This document shows, one piece after another, positions 37,035-46,745 of a stretch of DNA of 64,000 nt. The notes beneath the pieces were generated by a model. That model was not told the origin of the DNA and did no database searches. It saw only the letters and a program-made list of their open reading frames with translations. Every line of letters starts with the position of its first letter. The stretch's first letter is position 1. The stretch is from positions 685,815 to 749,814 of the forward strand of contig JAXLXV010000007.1 in the NCBI GenBank assembly GCA_046327745.1, given 5' to 3'. A program made the translations under genes and the position numbers. The stretch comes from JABAQJ01 sp046327745 (lineage in GTDB: Bacteria > Gemmatimonadota > Gemmatimonadetes > Gemmatimonadales > Gemmatimonadaceae).

Positions 37035-38903
37035 TTACGGGATGTATGCGTACACGGCACTGGTGACACGATCCGCGGCGTTCTTGCCACCGATCACATA
37101 GAACGCTCCGCCAGCCTCAACAGCGGACGTTGAGTAGGCAGCCGCGGGCATGGACGCGACTTCGTGCCAGGTCCCGGCAGCGACGTCGAGCCGCTGGGTG
37201 AGCGAGAGCGCGGACTTGAGGTTGTGGATGCCGCCGAACACATAGACGGCGGCCGACGTGGATCCGGCGCCGGCAAATCGGGTGGCCGTGGGAAGGGCCG
37301 GGCCGCGGCTCCAGCTTCCACTCCCGGGATCGTAGACACTCACCTTGTCCTGAGCGAACCGCAGCCATCCGTTTCCGCCCGCCAGATACAACTTTCCACC
37401 AACACCAGTCCCCACCGCTGCCCGTGTGCCGGCGGGCGCCTTGGGCAACGTGCGCCAGCTATCCTTCGCCGGGTCGTAGACAAACACCGTGCGACTATCG
37501 TCTCCCATGCTCACATAGATCATGCCGTCGATGGTCACCGCCGCGCCGCCGTTGGTCGCCGTCGGCATTGCCGCCTTGGGCTCCCAGGCGTTGGCCTGCG
37601 GATCATACGCATACACGGTCGCCGTGGGCGCGGGATCCTCACCGGGAGCGTTCCCACCGAAGACGTACAGACGTCCGTTCGCCACCGCGGCCATCGCGTG
37701 TCCGCGCGCGGCCGGGAGGGGCGCCCGCGTTTCCCACGTAGACGTCGCGATGTCGAACGCCTCGTTGGTGGTCACCAGACCGGTGCGCGCGAGAAAGCCC
37801 CCAATCACATAGATCTTCCCATCCAGCGTCGCGGAGACGGCGGCGTCGCGCGCTGATGGTACGGAAGGCGCCCGCAACCAATAGTCACCGTGGACGAACA
37901 CGGCCACCGATGCTTGGGCAGTTCCCGCGCGGTCCTCCCCGCCGGCCACAACAACCAACCGGCCTATGCCGGCCACACTCGCATACGCCCGCTCGGCCGG
38001 CAGTGGCGCGCGCCGGACCCAGCCCTCACGCACGGGATCCGCGTACTCAACCTGCTGTCCCGTCCCTCCCTTCCCGCCAGCTACGAAGATGCTCTGGTTC
38101 ACCAGAGATGCGCCCAAGCCGTCGCGCGCGGACGAGAGTGGCCTGGCCGGCTCCCACACCCCTTTTTCCACCAGGTATCGCTCGACCGTGGCGGTTGCTC
38201 CGCCAGTTGCATCGTGCCCCCCCATCAGCAGGAGCTCCCCCCGCACCGCCAGTAGTGCGCCGTCGGCATGCTCGCCGGCTGGCGGCGTCAGGGAGTCCAC
38301 CTGCCGGCGATCCGGCAGATAGCGAAACCAATGTCGCGCGACCTTCCGATCGGCGTCGCAACCGACGAACACGTAGAACGTGTCGGAGACCGCGGCCGCG
38401 CCACCGCAGCCGCCGGCGATCGGAAGTTCCCCTGCATCCTCCCATCGATCCGCTGCCGCTGCATAACGAAGGATGGTGCGCGCGTTGGCGCCCGTGTCGT
38501 CCGTCCCGCCAAACAAGTAGACGTCGCCTTGACGGGTCGCCGCGGCGGTGGCGTTCACCCGAGGATGCGGCAGCGCGGCACGCGTCGACCACTGGTTGCT
38601 CGCCGGATCAAAGGCATACGTCGTCGCCGTGGCCGCGCCGGACGCATCACGCCCGCCGATCACGTACACGACGCCACCGGCAGCCACCGTCGCGTTATGC
38701 GCGCGCGGCGCAGGAAGTGGGGCCGCCGATGTCCACGTGTTGTTCGCGGCGTTCGCAAACGTCCCCGTCACGGGCGTCACCGACAACACAAAGTTTTGGA
38801 CGACCACCGGGGCCTCTGCTGGGACCTTGGCCTTGCGGCATCCTAAGGCCGCGGTCGCCAACATCGTGCAGCCAATCACACCGTATCGCATGCGAGCGTT
38901 CAC
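37035..38903 (-). CDS. Kelch-repeat lipoprotein with about 12 blades
   Basis: The start is GTG at 38903 (CAGGAG five nt upstream), which gives VNARMRYGVIGC and a lipobox TAALGC (Cys at residue 22). I count twelve Kelch-type blades, each with a hydrophobic strand and a Gly pair, for example VVYVIGGRDASG, DVYLFGGTDDTG, RLYVFGGNAPGE and AFYVIGGKNAAD. That is enough for two six-bladed propellers in 622 residues. Kelch propellers bind proteins or sugars; here the role is unknown. It is anchored to the envelope by its lipid and convergent with the RND pair. Confidence 0.82.
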   Translation of the reverse strand: MNARMRYGVIGCTMLATAALGCRKAKVPAEAPVVVQNFVLSVTPVTGTFANAANNTWTSAAPLPAPRAHNATVAAGGVVYVIGGRDASGAATATTYAFDPASNQWSTRAALPHPRVNATAAATRQGDVYLFGGTDDTGANARTILRYAAAADRWEDAGELPIAGGCGGAAAVSDTFYVFVGCDADRKVARHWFRYLPDRRQVDSLTPPAGEHADGALLAVRGELLLMGGHDATGGATATVERYLVEKGVWEPARPLSSARDGLGASLVNQSIFVAGGKGGTGQQVEYADPVREGWVRRAPLPAERAYASVAGIGRLVVVAGGEDRAGTAQASVAVFVHGDYWLRAPSVPSARDAAVSATLDGKIYVIGGFLARTGLVTTNEAFDIATSTWETRAPLPAARGHAMAAVANGRLYVFGGNAPGEDPAPTATVYAYDPQANAWEPKAAMPTATNGGAAVTIDGMIYVSMGDDSRTVFVYDPAKDSWRTLPKAPAGTRAAVGTGVGGKLYLAGGNGWLRFAQDKVSVYDPGSGSWSRGPALPTATRFAGAGSTSAAVYVFGGIHNLKSALSLTQRLDVAAGTWHEVASMPAAAYSTSAVEAGGAFYVIGGKNAADRVTSAVYAYIP

Positions 38904-38908
38904 ACGTT

Positions 38909-38914
38909 CTCCTG
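38909..38914 (-). promoter_or_regulatory. Shine-Dalgarno fixing the GTG start of the Kelch gene
   Basis: CAGGAG lies five nt before GTG at 38903. The alternative ATG four codons later would be 17 nt away, too far for efficient initiation. Confidence 0.72.
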
Positions 38915-39202
38915 ATGCGTAAGTCGCCTTTCGCACTGGCGCCGCCCGTCGTCGCGTCCACCAGCGCGCGCCTCCGCACTTGGGTGCGCGGCCATTCAAC
39001 AATAGTGAGCGCCCACACGTCGTGTTAGGCAGGACGGGCACAAGGCAAGCGCCCCGCGCGGCTGGGGACAGCCCTCTTAAGTCTCAGTGGCGTTGGAAAT
39101 TAGCACGCCGTGTGCCATCTTTGGCCGACGTCGGGTGCGACCCCGACGTCACGGCCCGATTTCTGCCTTGGTTAGGTCGGATTTCACCTACGGCGTTTCC
39201 TG

Positions 39203-41128
39203 ATGACTGATCGACCCACCGCTCCCGGTTCTTCCACCGCCTCGCCGACGACCACAACCGCGCCCAGTCGCTCCCATGTGTTTTTTGCCGCGGCGTGGGT
39301 CGGGATCCTAGCCGGACTGATGGAGGGAGCGGTCATCAAAGTCGGCTCGGCCTTGTTGCACCTTCCGACGGGGGGACTGGCACCACTGGAGTTGTTCTGG
39401 ATGGCGCCGCTGGCGGCGACGGGGTCGTTGCTGCTGGTGGGTCTGCTGCTGGTGGCCGTGGGAACTCCACTGGCGCGTGTCACCCGTCGGCCGCTGGCCT
39501 CCGTGGCCTTTGCCGTCTTTGTCGCGCTCGCGATCTACAGCTTTGTGCGATCGATGCGTCTGGGGGTGGCCTGGTACGCGGCGTTGGTGCTGGCGATCGG
39601 CATTGCCGTGGTTACCGCCCGGCTAGTGGAGAAGCGCCCGGCCTTCCTGGCACGCCGAGTTCCCCGCATGGCCCTGTGGATGGCCGGAGTGTTGGTGCTG
39701 TACGCGGCAGCCATCCCGATCTGGCGCCGGACCTCGGAATCTCGGGCGATGGCGGCGCTGCCTCCTGCCGCCGCGCCTTCGCCGAACGTGCTGGTGATCG
39801 TCTGGGATGCGGTGCGGCACTTCGATCTCTCACTGTACGGCTACGATCGCGCCACCACACCCGAACTCGCGGCGTTTGCCCAGCGCGGGGCAGTGTTCGA
39901 ACGGGCGTTCACCACCGCACCATGGTCGCTCCCTTCGCACGCCAGCATGCTGACGGGACGCAATCCACAGGAGATGACCACCGGACATCGCCAGCCGCTG
40001 GACGAGTCGCAGGTGTTGATATCCGAGGCGCTGGACAAACGGGGCTATGCCACGGGCGGCTTTGTCGGAAATCCATACTGGTTGCAGCCGGACTTTGGCG
40101 TGGCCCGCGGCTTCACGACCTGGGATGCGCTGCCGGCAATGTCGTTAGGTACCATCATCAGTACCTGGTGGCTGGCCAAGTCGACGTGGACCGAGATCGC
40201 CCTCGCCCGCGGCGACCATCGCGAACTGGTCCGTCGACGCGCCAGCGACGTGAACAACGCGCTCATCTCTTGGCTGGGGCGCCGCGGGGATCGGCCGTTC
40301 TTCGCCTTCCTGAACTACTTTGACGCGCACGAGCCATATCTGCCGCCGGCCCCCTTCGACACCCTCTTTGCGGCGCACGGCGCGCGCTACTGGCACGACG
40401 AGCTCCCCCGACCGTACTCACCGACGGAGCTGAAGGAAACACGAGATGTCTACGACGAGGGCATCCGTTATCTCGACACCCAACTGAAGGACCTTCTGGA
40501 TCGCCTGCAGGCGATGCACCTCCTCGATAGTACCGTCGTCATTGTCACGGCAGATCATGGCGAGGAGTTTGGCGAGCATGATCCATCCCTGGTCGCGCAC
40601 TCGCTCACACTGCACACCACCAGCACCCTGGTGCCCATGGTGGTCGTGTACCCGAAGCGTATCCCGGCGGGGGTGCGGGTGTGGGAACCGGTAAGTATTC
40701 GCGACATTCCAGCTACCGTGATGGACCTGACGGGGGCCGCCGAGCAGCCCTTCCCCAGTGTGTCGATGGCCCGATACGTCGGCGACTCGGCGTCACGTGC
40801 GCCGGCGCACCCTGTCGTCATGACGGTAGAAAAGAAGAAGACCGGCAACCTTCCCCCCTGGAGCGCCAACGACGGGCACATGTACGGCGTGGTGGACGGA
40901 AGCCTGCACTACATCCTTGATGCGCAGCAGAAAGACCAGCTGTTTGACCTGTCAACGGATCTTTGGGAAAAGGAGAACCTCGCGCCGCGTCCGGAACGAC
41001 AAGCCGACCTCCAGCGCCTGAAGGTCTTGCTGGACTCGCTGGTGAAGGGTCCGGACGGCAAGTTGCGCCCCAGGGCACCGGCCAAGGGACGCGACTTTGG
41101 CGGAGGAAAGTTCATCCGACGGCGTTAG
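39203..41128 (+). CDS. Membrane-anchored sulfatase/phosphoglycerol-transferase-like enzyme
   Basis: The first 175 residues hold four or five TM helices (for example LLLVGLLLVAVGTPL and MALWMAGVLVLYAAA). The rest is an alkaline-phosphatase-superfamily domain facing the periplasm: VIVWDAVRHFDLSLYGY (metal Asp202), APWSLPSHASMLTG around residues 240-251, and VTADHGEEFGEHD (second metal site). In the C/S-x-P-x-R active-site slot it has Ser242, Pro244 and His246, so it lacks the sulfatase Arg. Enzymes with this layout include LtaS/EptA-like phospho-transferases and uncharacterised membrane sulfatases. It is 30 nt upstream of a GT-C-like membrane protein, suggesting both act on cell-surface polysaccharide or lipid. 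The stop lies in CGTTAGGC. Confidence 0.78.
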   Translation: MTDRPTAPGSSTASPTTTTAPSRSHVFFAAAWVGILAGLMEGAVIKVGSALLHLPTGGLAPLELFWMAPLAATGSLLLVGLLLVAVGTPLARVTRRPLASVAFAVFVALAIYSFVRSMRLGVAWYAALVLAIGIAVVTARLVEKRPAFLARRVPRMALWMAGVLVLYAAAIPIWRRTSESRAMAALPPAAAPSPNVLVIVWDAVRHFDLSLYGYDRATTPELAAFAQRGAVFERAFTTAPWSLPSHASMLTGRNPQEMTTGHRQPLDESQVLISEALDKRGYATGGFVGNPYWLQPDFGVARGFTTWDALPAMSLGTIISTWWLAKSTWTEIALARGDHRELVRRRASDVNNALISWLGRRGDRPFFAFLNYFDAHEPYLPPAPFDTLFAAHGARYWHDELPRPYSPTELKETRDVYDEGIRYLDTQLKDLLDRLQAMHLLDSTVVIVTADHGEEFGEHDPSLVAHSLTLHTTSTLVPMVVVYPKRIPAGVRVWEPVSIRDIPATVMDLTGAAEQPFPSVSMARYVGDSASRAPAHPVVMTVEKKKTGNLPPWSANDGHMYGVVDGSLHYILDAQQKDQLFDLSTDLWEKENLAPRPERQADLQRLKVLLDSLVKGPDGKLRPRAPAKGRDFGGGKFIRRR

Positions 41129-41158
41129 GCGTTTGCGGACCATCTGCACTCCCTCGGC

Positions 41159-43174
41159 ATGTTGACCCTCGAGTACCTGGTGGCCCACGGGGCTATTCTC
41201 GCCCTCTGGACGATCACCATCGCCGCCCTGCTTGGCCTTGGTCGCCTATACCAAGGCCTGTTCTTTCGCCAACTCGCTACCTTACCGCCGTTCTACACCT
41301 TCTGGACGGGGTACGCGCTGACGCTGCTATTGTTGCAGCTGTGGCACTTCGTACGCCCGATCGATGGACTGACGCTGGCCGCGGCGTTGGCCCTAGGCGG
41401 TGCGGGGCTGCTGACGTCGCGTGCATGGGTCCGGGCCGAACTGACCCTGATCCGGGCCACACGCCCGACGTGGGTGCACGCCATCGGTGCCGTGATGGTG
41501 TTGTGGATGGCCAATATGGCGCTGGGTCCCGTCTCCAACTTCGACGGCGGCGCGTATCACATCCCTACCATCGTCTGGACGAACGCCCACCGCATCATTC
41601 CCGGCTTGGGCAACCTCCACGGCCGACTCGCGTTCAACTCCTCTAGTCTGCTGGTCGGTGCCCTGCTGAACGTGGGTCCCTTACACGGACGCACGTACCA
41701 CGTGGTTGCTGGTGTGCTGCTCATTCCTGTGCTTCTGCATGCGTTAGGCGCTATCCGACGATTGGTGCAACCCAATCCCACTGCCGTCGCCGCCGACGCC
41801 TATGCCGCCACGATGTTTCTGCTCATGCTGTTTGCCACGCTGGCGCACGAACCCAGCAGTCTGGACACCGACCTCCCGGTCGGGCTGGTGCTGCTGGCCT
41901 GCGGAGAGTTGTTGATCCGCACCGCGCACGATGGCGGAGACGGAGAAGCCAACAGCCACTGGCGTCTGGCGATCCTCGCCATGCTCACCGCGGCGTCCGT
42001 CACGTTGAAGCTGAGCGCGGCCGTCATCGGATTCTCCATCGCTCTGGTGACGGCATGGACGTTCCGTCGCCTGATTGGCAGTGCGTGGCGCCGCCTGCTG
42101 CCCTCACTCTTGGTCCCCGTCCTGCTGGTGATCTCATGGATGGCGCGAGGCGTCGTGCTGAGTGGATACCCGTTGTATCCCAGCACCCTCCTTGCTATGC
42201 CGGTGCCTTGGCGCGTTCCGCTGGAGCAAACGCTCAGTGAAGCGGATTGGGTCACGTTCAGCGCGCGCATGCTCCTGCAGCATGACATTCCAGTGGATGG
42301 CAATTGGTTCCGGTTCTGGGTGAAAGGCTTGGGCATGAACCCGCAGGACGGCGTGATGTTGCTGCTGCCGATCCTGCTCACGATTATCGCCGGCTTGATG
42401 TGGTGGCGCGCGCGGGGGTCGTCACTCACCGCGTCCCCACGCGTGATAGCCCCATGGACGTTGTACGTGGCGCCAGCCGTGGGCCTGGCCTTCTGGTTCG
42501 CCGTCGCGCCGCACCCGCGCTTTGCTGTCGGCTCGCTGTGGATCGTGGCTTGTACCACGATGGGCCTTGCCTATGGCGCTCGCGCGTTGGATGACGCCGA
42601 GCGTGCACGGCGAGCAGGCAAGATTGCCCGCAACTTCACAGTGGTGTTTGGTACGCTGGTGCTGGTGCAAGCGATATTCGCTCCGGCCAAGATGTACGAG
42701 CGCATTGCCTGGATCGGCCGGTCCACGATGCTCGGCGGACTGGCCACACGGCCGGGTCCCGATCACGGGATGCATCCCATGGGGAGTTCTCGGTTGCTGC
42801 GCTACACCACGAATTCCGGCCTGAAGGTGGTCGTCCCCACCAGCAACAACCTCTGCTGGGACGCCCCATTTTGCACGCCACACCCATCGCCATACCTGAA
42901 GCTCCGCACCAGCGGCCGTGTGGTCGATGGTTTTGTGGCGGACAGCGACCGGTGGGAACCGGTTCGTTGGCCAGACCCACTCACGCCATTCTTTCCGTAC
43001 TGGCGGTGCCTTCGCCAACCGCACGCTGCCGGCACCGACGCCGTGCGGGAGTGCGCCCTGTACGCCCTGAAAGTGCCAACAGACACCTTGAAGCAGGTGA
43101 TTCTGTTGCAGGGAGGTGATACCTTGGGTATTGGTCCAGGCAACCGGGCGCGCCGCGCCAATGAGGACCGTTAG
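41159..43174 (+). CDS. Multi-pass membrane protein, GT-C-like (LIC_10190 family)
   Basis: The 671-residue protein has about 11-12 TM helices and a C-terminal soluble tail of about 180 residues with several Cys. The N-terminal region carries NFDGGAYHIPTIVWT followed by RIIPGLGNLHGRLAFNSS, which I recognise from the LIC_10190 family of membrane proteins. The acidic FD motif in an early loop and the overall topology fit GT-C glycosyltransferases using polyprenyl-linked sugar donors. It lies in an apparent operon with the sulfatase-fold enzyme, so surface-glycan assembly or modification is the best guess. No catalytic assay or donor can be inferred. The stop is TAG in CGTTAGGC. Confidence 0.65.
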   Translation: MLTLEYLVAHGAILALWTITIAALLGLGRLYQGLFFRQLATLPPFYTFWTGYALTLLLLQLWHFVRPIDGLTLAAALALGGAGLLTSRAWVRAELTLIRATRPTWVHAIGAVMVLWMANMALGPVSNFDGGAYHIPTIVWTNAHRIIPGLGNLHGRLAFNSSSLLVGALLNVGPLHGRTYHVVAGVLLIPVLLHALGAIRRLVQPNPTAVAADAYAATMFLLMLFATLAHEPSSLDTDLPVGLVLLACGELLIRTAHDGGDGEANSHWRLAILAMLTAASVTLKLSAAVIGFSIALVTAWTFRRLIGSAWRRLLPSLLVPVLLVISWMARGVVLSGYPLYPSTLLAMPVPWRVPLEQTLSEADWVTFSARMLLQHDIPVDGNWFRFWVKGLGMNPQDGVMLLLPILLTIIAGLMWWRARGSSLTASPRVIAPWTLYVAPAVGLAFWFAVAPHPRFAVGSLWIVACTTMGLAYGARALDDAERARRAGKIARNFTVVFGTLVLVQAIFAPAKMYERIAWIGRSTMLGGLATRPGPDHGMHPMGSSRLLRYTTNSGLKVVVPTSNNLCWDAPFCTPHPSPYLKLRTSGRVVDGFVADSDRWEPVRWPDPLTPFFPYWRCLRQPHAAGTDAVRECALYALKVPTDTLKQVILLQGGDTLGIGPGNRARRANEDR

Positions 43175-43203
43175 GCAAAACGTCGTTTCACCCGAGGCAT
43201 CTC

Positions 43204-44640
43204 ATGAAGGGCGCTGGACGTGTGTATTTGCTGCTTATCGCCGCGGCGACAAGCAGCGCCGGGGCGCAGGGACTTGGACTGCGGCCGGTCGCCATCACCC
43301 ACGTGAACGTCGTCGACGTCTCGGCTGGACGAGTGGTGGCCGATCGCACCGTGGTGTTGCAGGGCAACCGAATCCAATCGGTGCAGCCGGCGGCCAGCGC
43401 CAAGTACGCAGACGGCGCTCGCGTGATCGACGGCCAGGGGAAGTTCCTGATCCCAGGCCTGTGGGACATGCATGTCCACGCCACCACACCCGGGCTGGAT
43501 CGCCTGTTCCTTCCGCTGCTCGTGGTTCAGGGTGTCACCGGTGTACGCGAGATGTTCTCGCACGTGGAGTGGATGGACTCATCGCGCGCGCTGGTGCAAC
43601 GCGGAGACATCATGGGCCCGCGCGTGATTGGGTCGGGCCACATTCTGGACGGTAAGCCAGCCATTTGGCCCGGGTCGGTTGGCGTTGGCTCCGCCGACGA
43701 GGCGCGTCGCGCCGTCGATTCGTTGCTGGACAAGGGGGCAGCGTTCATCAAGGTGTACAGCAGGCTCACGCGCGACGAGTTCTTCGCTGTAGCTGACGAG
43801 GCCAAGAAACGTCACGCCGCGTTCGCCGGACACGTGCCGTCGCTCGTCGGCGCCGGCGAGGCGTCGGATGCCGGCATGCTGACGATTGAGCACCTGCAAC
43901 AGATTGCCCAGGCCTGCAGCTCGCGGGAAGACGAGCTGCTTGCCCAGTACACTGCGGCCGTGGCCTCACCCAAGGGATGGGACTCGGCCGGCGTAGTCGG
44001 GCGCGCGCAGGCGACGACCCTTGTGGACACCTACAGTGCGCCGCGGTGCACGGCGCTGGCGAAGCGCTTTATGAAGAACGGGACATGGATGGTCCCGACG
44101 CTTGCCGTCCTGCACTCGGTGGCGTACCTGGACGACACCACGCTGGCCCAAGACCCTCGCCTGAAATACGTGCCCAAGATGTTCGCCGGCATGTGGAATC
44201 CAAAGAACGATTTCCGATTCCGGATGCTGACGCCCGCCGATTGGGCAGCCCGCAAACGCGTGTACGAGCGCCAACTCGAAATCGCGAAACTGTTGCACGC
44301 GACGGGGGTACGGTTCCTCCCCGGAACCGACTTGTCCAATCCGTACATCTACCCCGGGTTCTCCTTGCACGATGAACTCGCGTCGTTTGTCGGCATCGGC
44401 TTTACTCCGGCCGAAGCGTTGCGGAGCGCGACGCTCGAACCAGCGCGTTTCTTCCACGCCACGGACTCCCTGGGAACCGTGGCGCCGGGAAAAATCGCCG
44501 ACCTCGTGCTGCTGGAAGCGAATCCACTGCTCGATATCCGCAATACCACACGGATTCACACCGTGATCGCCAACGGCCGCGTGGTGTCACCGGAAGATCG
44601 TGAGGCCGTACTGAGCAAGGCGGCCCAGGGCCCACGTTAG
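43204..44640 (+). CDS. Secreted amidohydrolase-superfamily protein
   Basis: The signal peptide is residues 1-22 (ending SSAGAQ). The amidohydrolase TIM barrel shows the HxH pair (MHVHA, His90 and His92) after IPGLWD, a carboxylated-Lys/His region (FIKVYSRLT, then FAGHVPS), EHLQQ and the final metal Asp in LPGTDLSN, followed by the composite beta-sandwich (GKIADLVLLEANPLLDI). The family hydrolyses amides and imides, including dipeptides and prolidase substrates. Length (478 aa) is standard. It starts 29 nt after the GT-C-like gene and is followed 22 nt later by a small secreted protein. The substrate is unknown. Confidence 0.86.
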   Translation: MKGAGRVYLLLIAAATSSAGAQGLGLRPVAITHVNVVDVSAGRVVADRTVVLQGNRIQSVQPAASAKYADGARVIDGQGKFLIPGLWDMHVHATTPGLDRLFLPLLVVQGVTGVREMFSHVEWMDSSRALVQRGDIMGPRVIGSGHILDGKPAIWPGSVGVGSADEARRAVDSLLDKGAAFIKVYSRLTRDEFFAVADEAKKRHAAFAGHVPSLVGAGEASDAGMLTIEHLQQIAQACSSREDELLAQYTAAVASPKGWDSAGVVGRAQATTLVDTYSAPRCTALAKRFMKNGTWMVPTLAVLHSVAYLDDTTLAQDPRLKYVPKMFAGMWNPKNDFRFRMLTPADWAARKRVYERQLEIAKLLHATGVRFLPGTDLSNPYIYPGFSLHDELASFVGIGFTPAEALRSATLEPARFFHATDSLGTVAPGKIADLVLLEANPLLDIRNTTRIHTVIANGRVVSPEDREAVLSKAAQGPR

Positions 44641-44662
44641 GCAATTCACAGGGGAGGTTGGC

Positions 44663-45214
44663 ATGCGCGCGCACATTCTCGCCTCGTTGGTGGCCATGGG
44701 AGCCGTGCTCCCCTTTCAGGTGACACCAGCGCAGAACACGGGGCCTGGACTGCGCGCCGGCATCGCGGCGGTTTCACAACCCGTCCTGATGGACACGTTG
44801 GCGCGGCCCTTCAAGATCATGGGAGAACGCGTCGCCATCCTTGGCGCACTCGTGGCGGCCTACGATTCACTTGGCATTCCGATGGACTTCAAGGACTCCA
44901 AAGTCGGCATCGTGGTGGCCGAGCGATTTCAGGTGCGAAGTGAGCTCAAGAAAGTGCCCTTGTCGAAGTACCTGGACTGTGGCCAAGGCTTCAATGGCGT
45001 CAACGCCAACGTGTACCGGCTCACCCTAGTCGTCGCCAGCTGGATAACCCCGCAAGCAGGCGATCCTTCGGAGATTCAGGTGGCCGTGGCCGGGAGTGGG
45101 CAGGACATGGCCGGAAGCAACGCGCAATCGGTCCTTTGTACTTCCAAGGGTGTGCTGGAAGAAGTGCTGGTGAACATCGCGAGGCGGCGGCTGAGCAACT
45201 CCGTCCGCGACTGA
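44663..45214 (+). CDS. Small secreted protein of unknown function
   Basis: The 183-residue protein has a signal peptide (LASLVAMGAVLPFQVTPAQ) and GGGAGG six nt before the ATG. The body contains a conserved-looking YLDCGQGFNGVNANVYRL followed by a second Cys in SVLCTSKG, so a disulfide is likely, with a long C-terminal helix (VLEEVLVNIARRRLSN). I recognise no family. It follows the amidohydrolase gene closely on the same strand and may be co-expressed. Confidence 0.68.
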   Translation: MRAHILASLVAMGAVLPFQVTPAQNTGPGLRAGIAAVSQPVLMDTLARPFKIMGERVAILGALVAAYDSLGIPMDFKDSKVGIVVAERFQVRSELKKVPLSKYLDCGQGFNGVNANVYRLTLVVASWITPQAGDPSEIQVAVAGSGQDMAGSNAQSVLCTSKGVLEEVLVNIARRRLSNSVRD

Positions 45215-45352
45215 TTCACGCCGCACGACCCATAAGGGAACGGGCCTATCCATCCCCTTTGCCAGACGAGGCAACGGGGAGCGGGCCAAGGTGAGCCCTT
45301 TTGAGCCGAGGCGGCGTTGCCGCAGGCGCAGGGGTGTCGTCTCTCGGATACC

Positions 45353-46741
45353 ATGCTTCCCGCCGCCCCATCGCTCGGCACCACACCGGCTTCCGCTACG
45401 GCCGTCCAGATGTCGGAGGTGCTCTCCGCCCTGTCTCGGGCTCTGGACCTGACGGAAGGCCAGCCGTTAGGCCATTCCGTACGCGCCTGTGTCATCGGCA
45501 TGCGTCTGGGTCAGGACGTTGGCCTGGATGAGGAGCACCTCGCGGCCCTGTACTATGCGCTGCTACTGAAGGATGCGGGATGCTCGTCCAATGCATCGCG
45601 TATGGCCGCCCTCTTTGGCAGCGATGACCAGCAGGTGAAGCCGCGGATGAAGGTGGTGGACTGGGACGATCGGATGCACCTGGCGGTGGAGACATGGCGC
45701 AACGCAGGGTTGAGCCGCCCGCTGTGGTCTCGGATGCAGTTCTTCCTGGGCATCGCGCGTCAGGAGAACATGACCAAGGACATCATCAGCGCCCGGTGCG
45801 AGCGTGGCGCCGATATCGCGCGGCGACTCGGCTTTCCAGATGCAACGGCCGAAGCGATCCGCTCCCTGGACGAACATTGGAACGGCCATGGCTATCCGGA
45901 CGGGCAGCGCGGTGACGAGATCCCGTTGTTGTCCCGTATTCTCAATATCGCCCAGACCGCGGAAGTCTTCCTTGCGACCGGCGGTGTGGATAGCGCCATG
46001 CAGGTGCTGCAGGATCGGGCGGGACGCTGGTTTGATCCCGACTTGGTGGATCGCGTGCTGGACTGGCGGCACGACGCGGGGTGGTGGGGCGCCATGGTGA
46101 CTCCCGAGGTAGAACGCGAGGTGCTCGCGCTGGAGCCGGGGCGTCGCCTGCGACTGCTCGACGACGCGGGGCTGGACCAGGTGGCCCTCGCGTTCGCCGA
46201 CGTGATCGACGCCAAGTCGCCGTATACCTACAAGCATTCCTCGAACGTGGCGATGTACGCCAGCACGATTGGTGAAGGCTTGGGGTTTGATCACGCCGCG
46301 CTACGACAGTTGCGGCTGGCGGGACTCCTGCATGACATCGGCAAGCTGGGTGTGTCGAACCGCATCCTGGACAAGAATGGCCCGCTCGATGCTAGTGAGC
46401 GCGCGGCGGTGGACAAGCATCCGCTGTACACATGGGACATTCTGTCGCGCATTTCCGCCTTTGCGTCGTTTGCTCGTCAGGCGGCCACCCATCACGAAAA
46501 GCTGGATGGCTCGGGCTATCCTTGGGGCCTGCGCCGTGACGCGCTGGACGCGGCATCGCGTTCCTTGGTGGTGGCCGACATGTACGAGGCCCTCACGGCC
46601 AATCGTCCCTACCGGGCGGGCATGACGCCAGACGCCGCACTCGCGATACTGAACCGGGAACGAGCCACCAAGCTGGATGCCGTAGCGATCGATGCCTTGG
46701 CGGCGCGTGTGCTGACGCCCGACGGCACCAGCACGTTGTAG
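45353..46741 (+). CDS. HD-GYP phosphohydrolase with a degenerate first HD domain
   Basis: The start at 45353 is the first ATG after a poorly supported TTG. The C-terminal domain is a full HD-GYP unit: YKHSSNVAMY, the HD pair in LLHDIGKLG, and HHEKLDGSGYP. Such enzymes hydrolyse cyclic di-GMP with a di-iron centre. The N-terminal half is a second HD-like domain in which HD is replaced (LLKDAGCSSN) while a GYP-like WNGHGYPDG remains, so it is probably regulatory. The 462-residue protein is cytoplasmic. It is convergent with a GGDEF gene whose stop is 4 nt away, giving a c-di-GMP synthesis/degradation pair. Confidence 0.87.
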   Translation: MLPAAPSLGTTPASATAVQMSEVLSALSRALDLTEGQPLGHSVRACVIGMRLGQDVGLDEEHLAALYYALLLKDAGCSSNASRMAALFGSDDQQVKPRMKVVDWDDRMHLAVETWRNAGLSRPLWSRMQFFLGIARQENMTKDIISARCERGADIARRLGFPDATAEAIRSLDEHWNGHGYPDGQRGDEIPLLSRILNIAQTAEVFLATGGVDSAMQVLQDRAGRWFDPDLVDRVLDWRHDAGWWGAMVTPEVEREVLALEPGRRLRLLDDAGLDQVALAFADVIDAKSPYTYKHSSNVAMYASTIGEGLGFDHAALRQLRLAGLLHDIGKLGVSNRILDKNGPLDASERAAVDKHPLYTWDILSRISAFASFARQAATHHEKLDGSGYPWGLRRDALDAASRSLVVADMYEALTANRPYRAGMTPDAALAILNRERATKLDAVAIDALAARVLTPDGTSTL

Positions 46742-46745
46742 GCGC

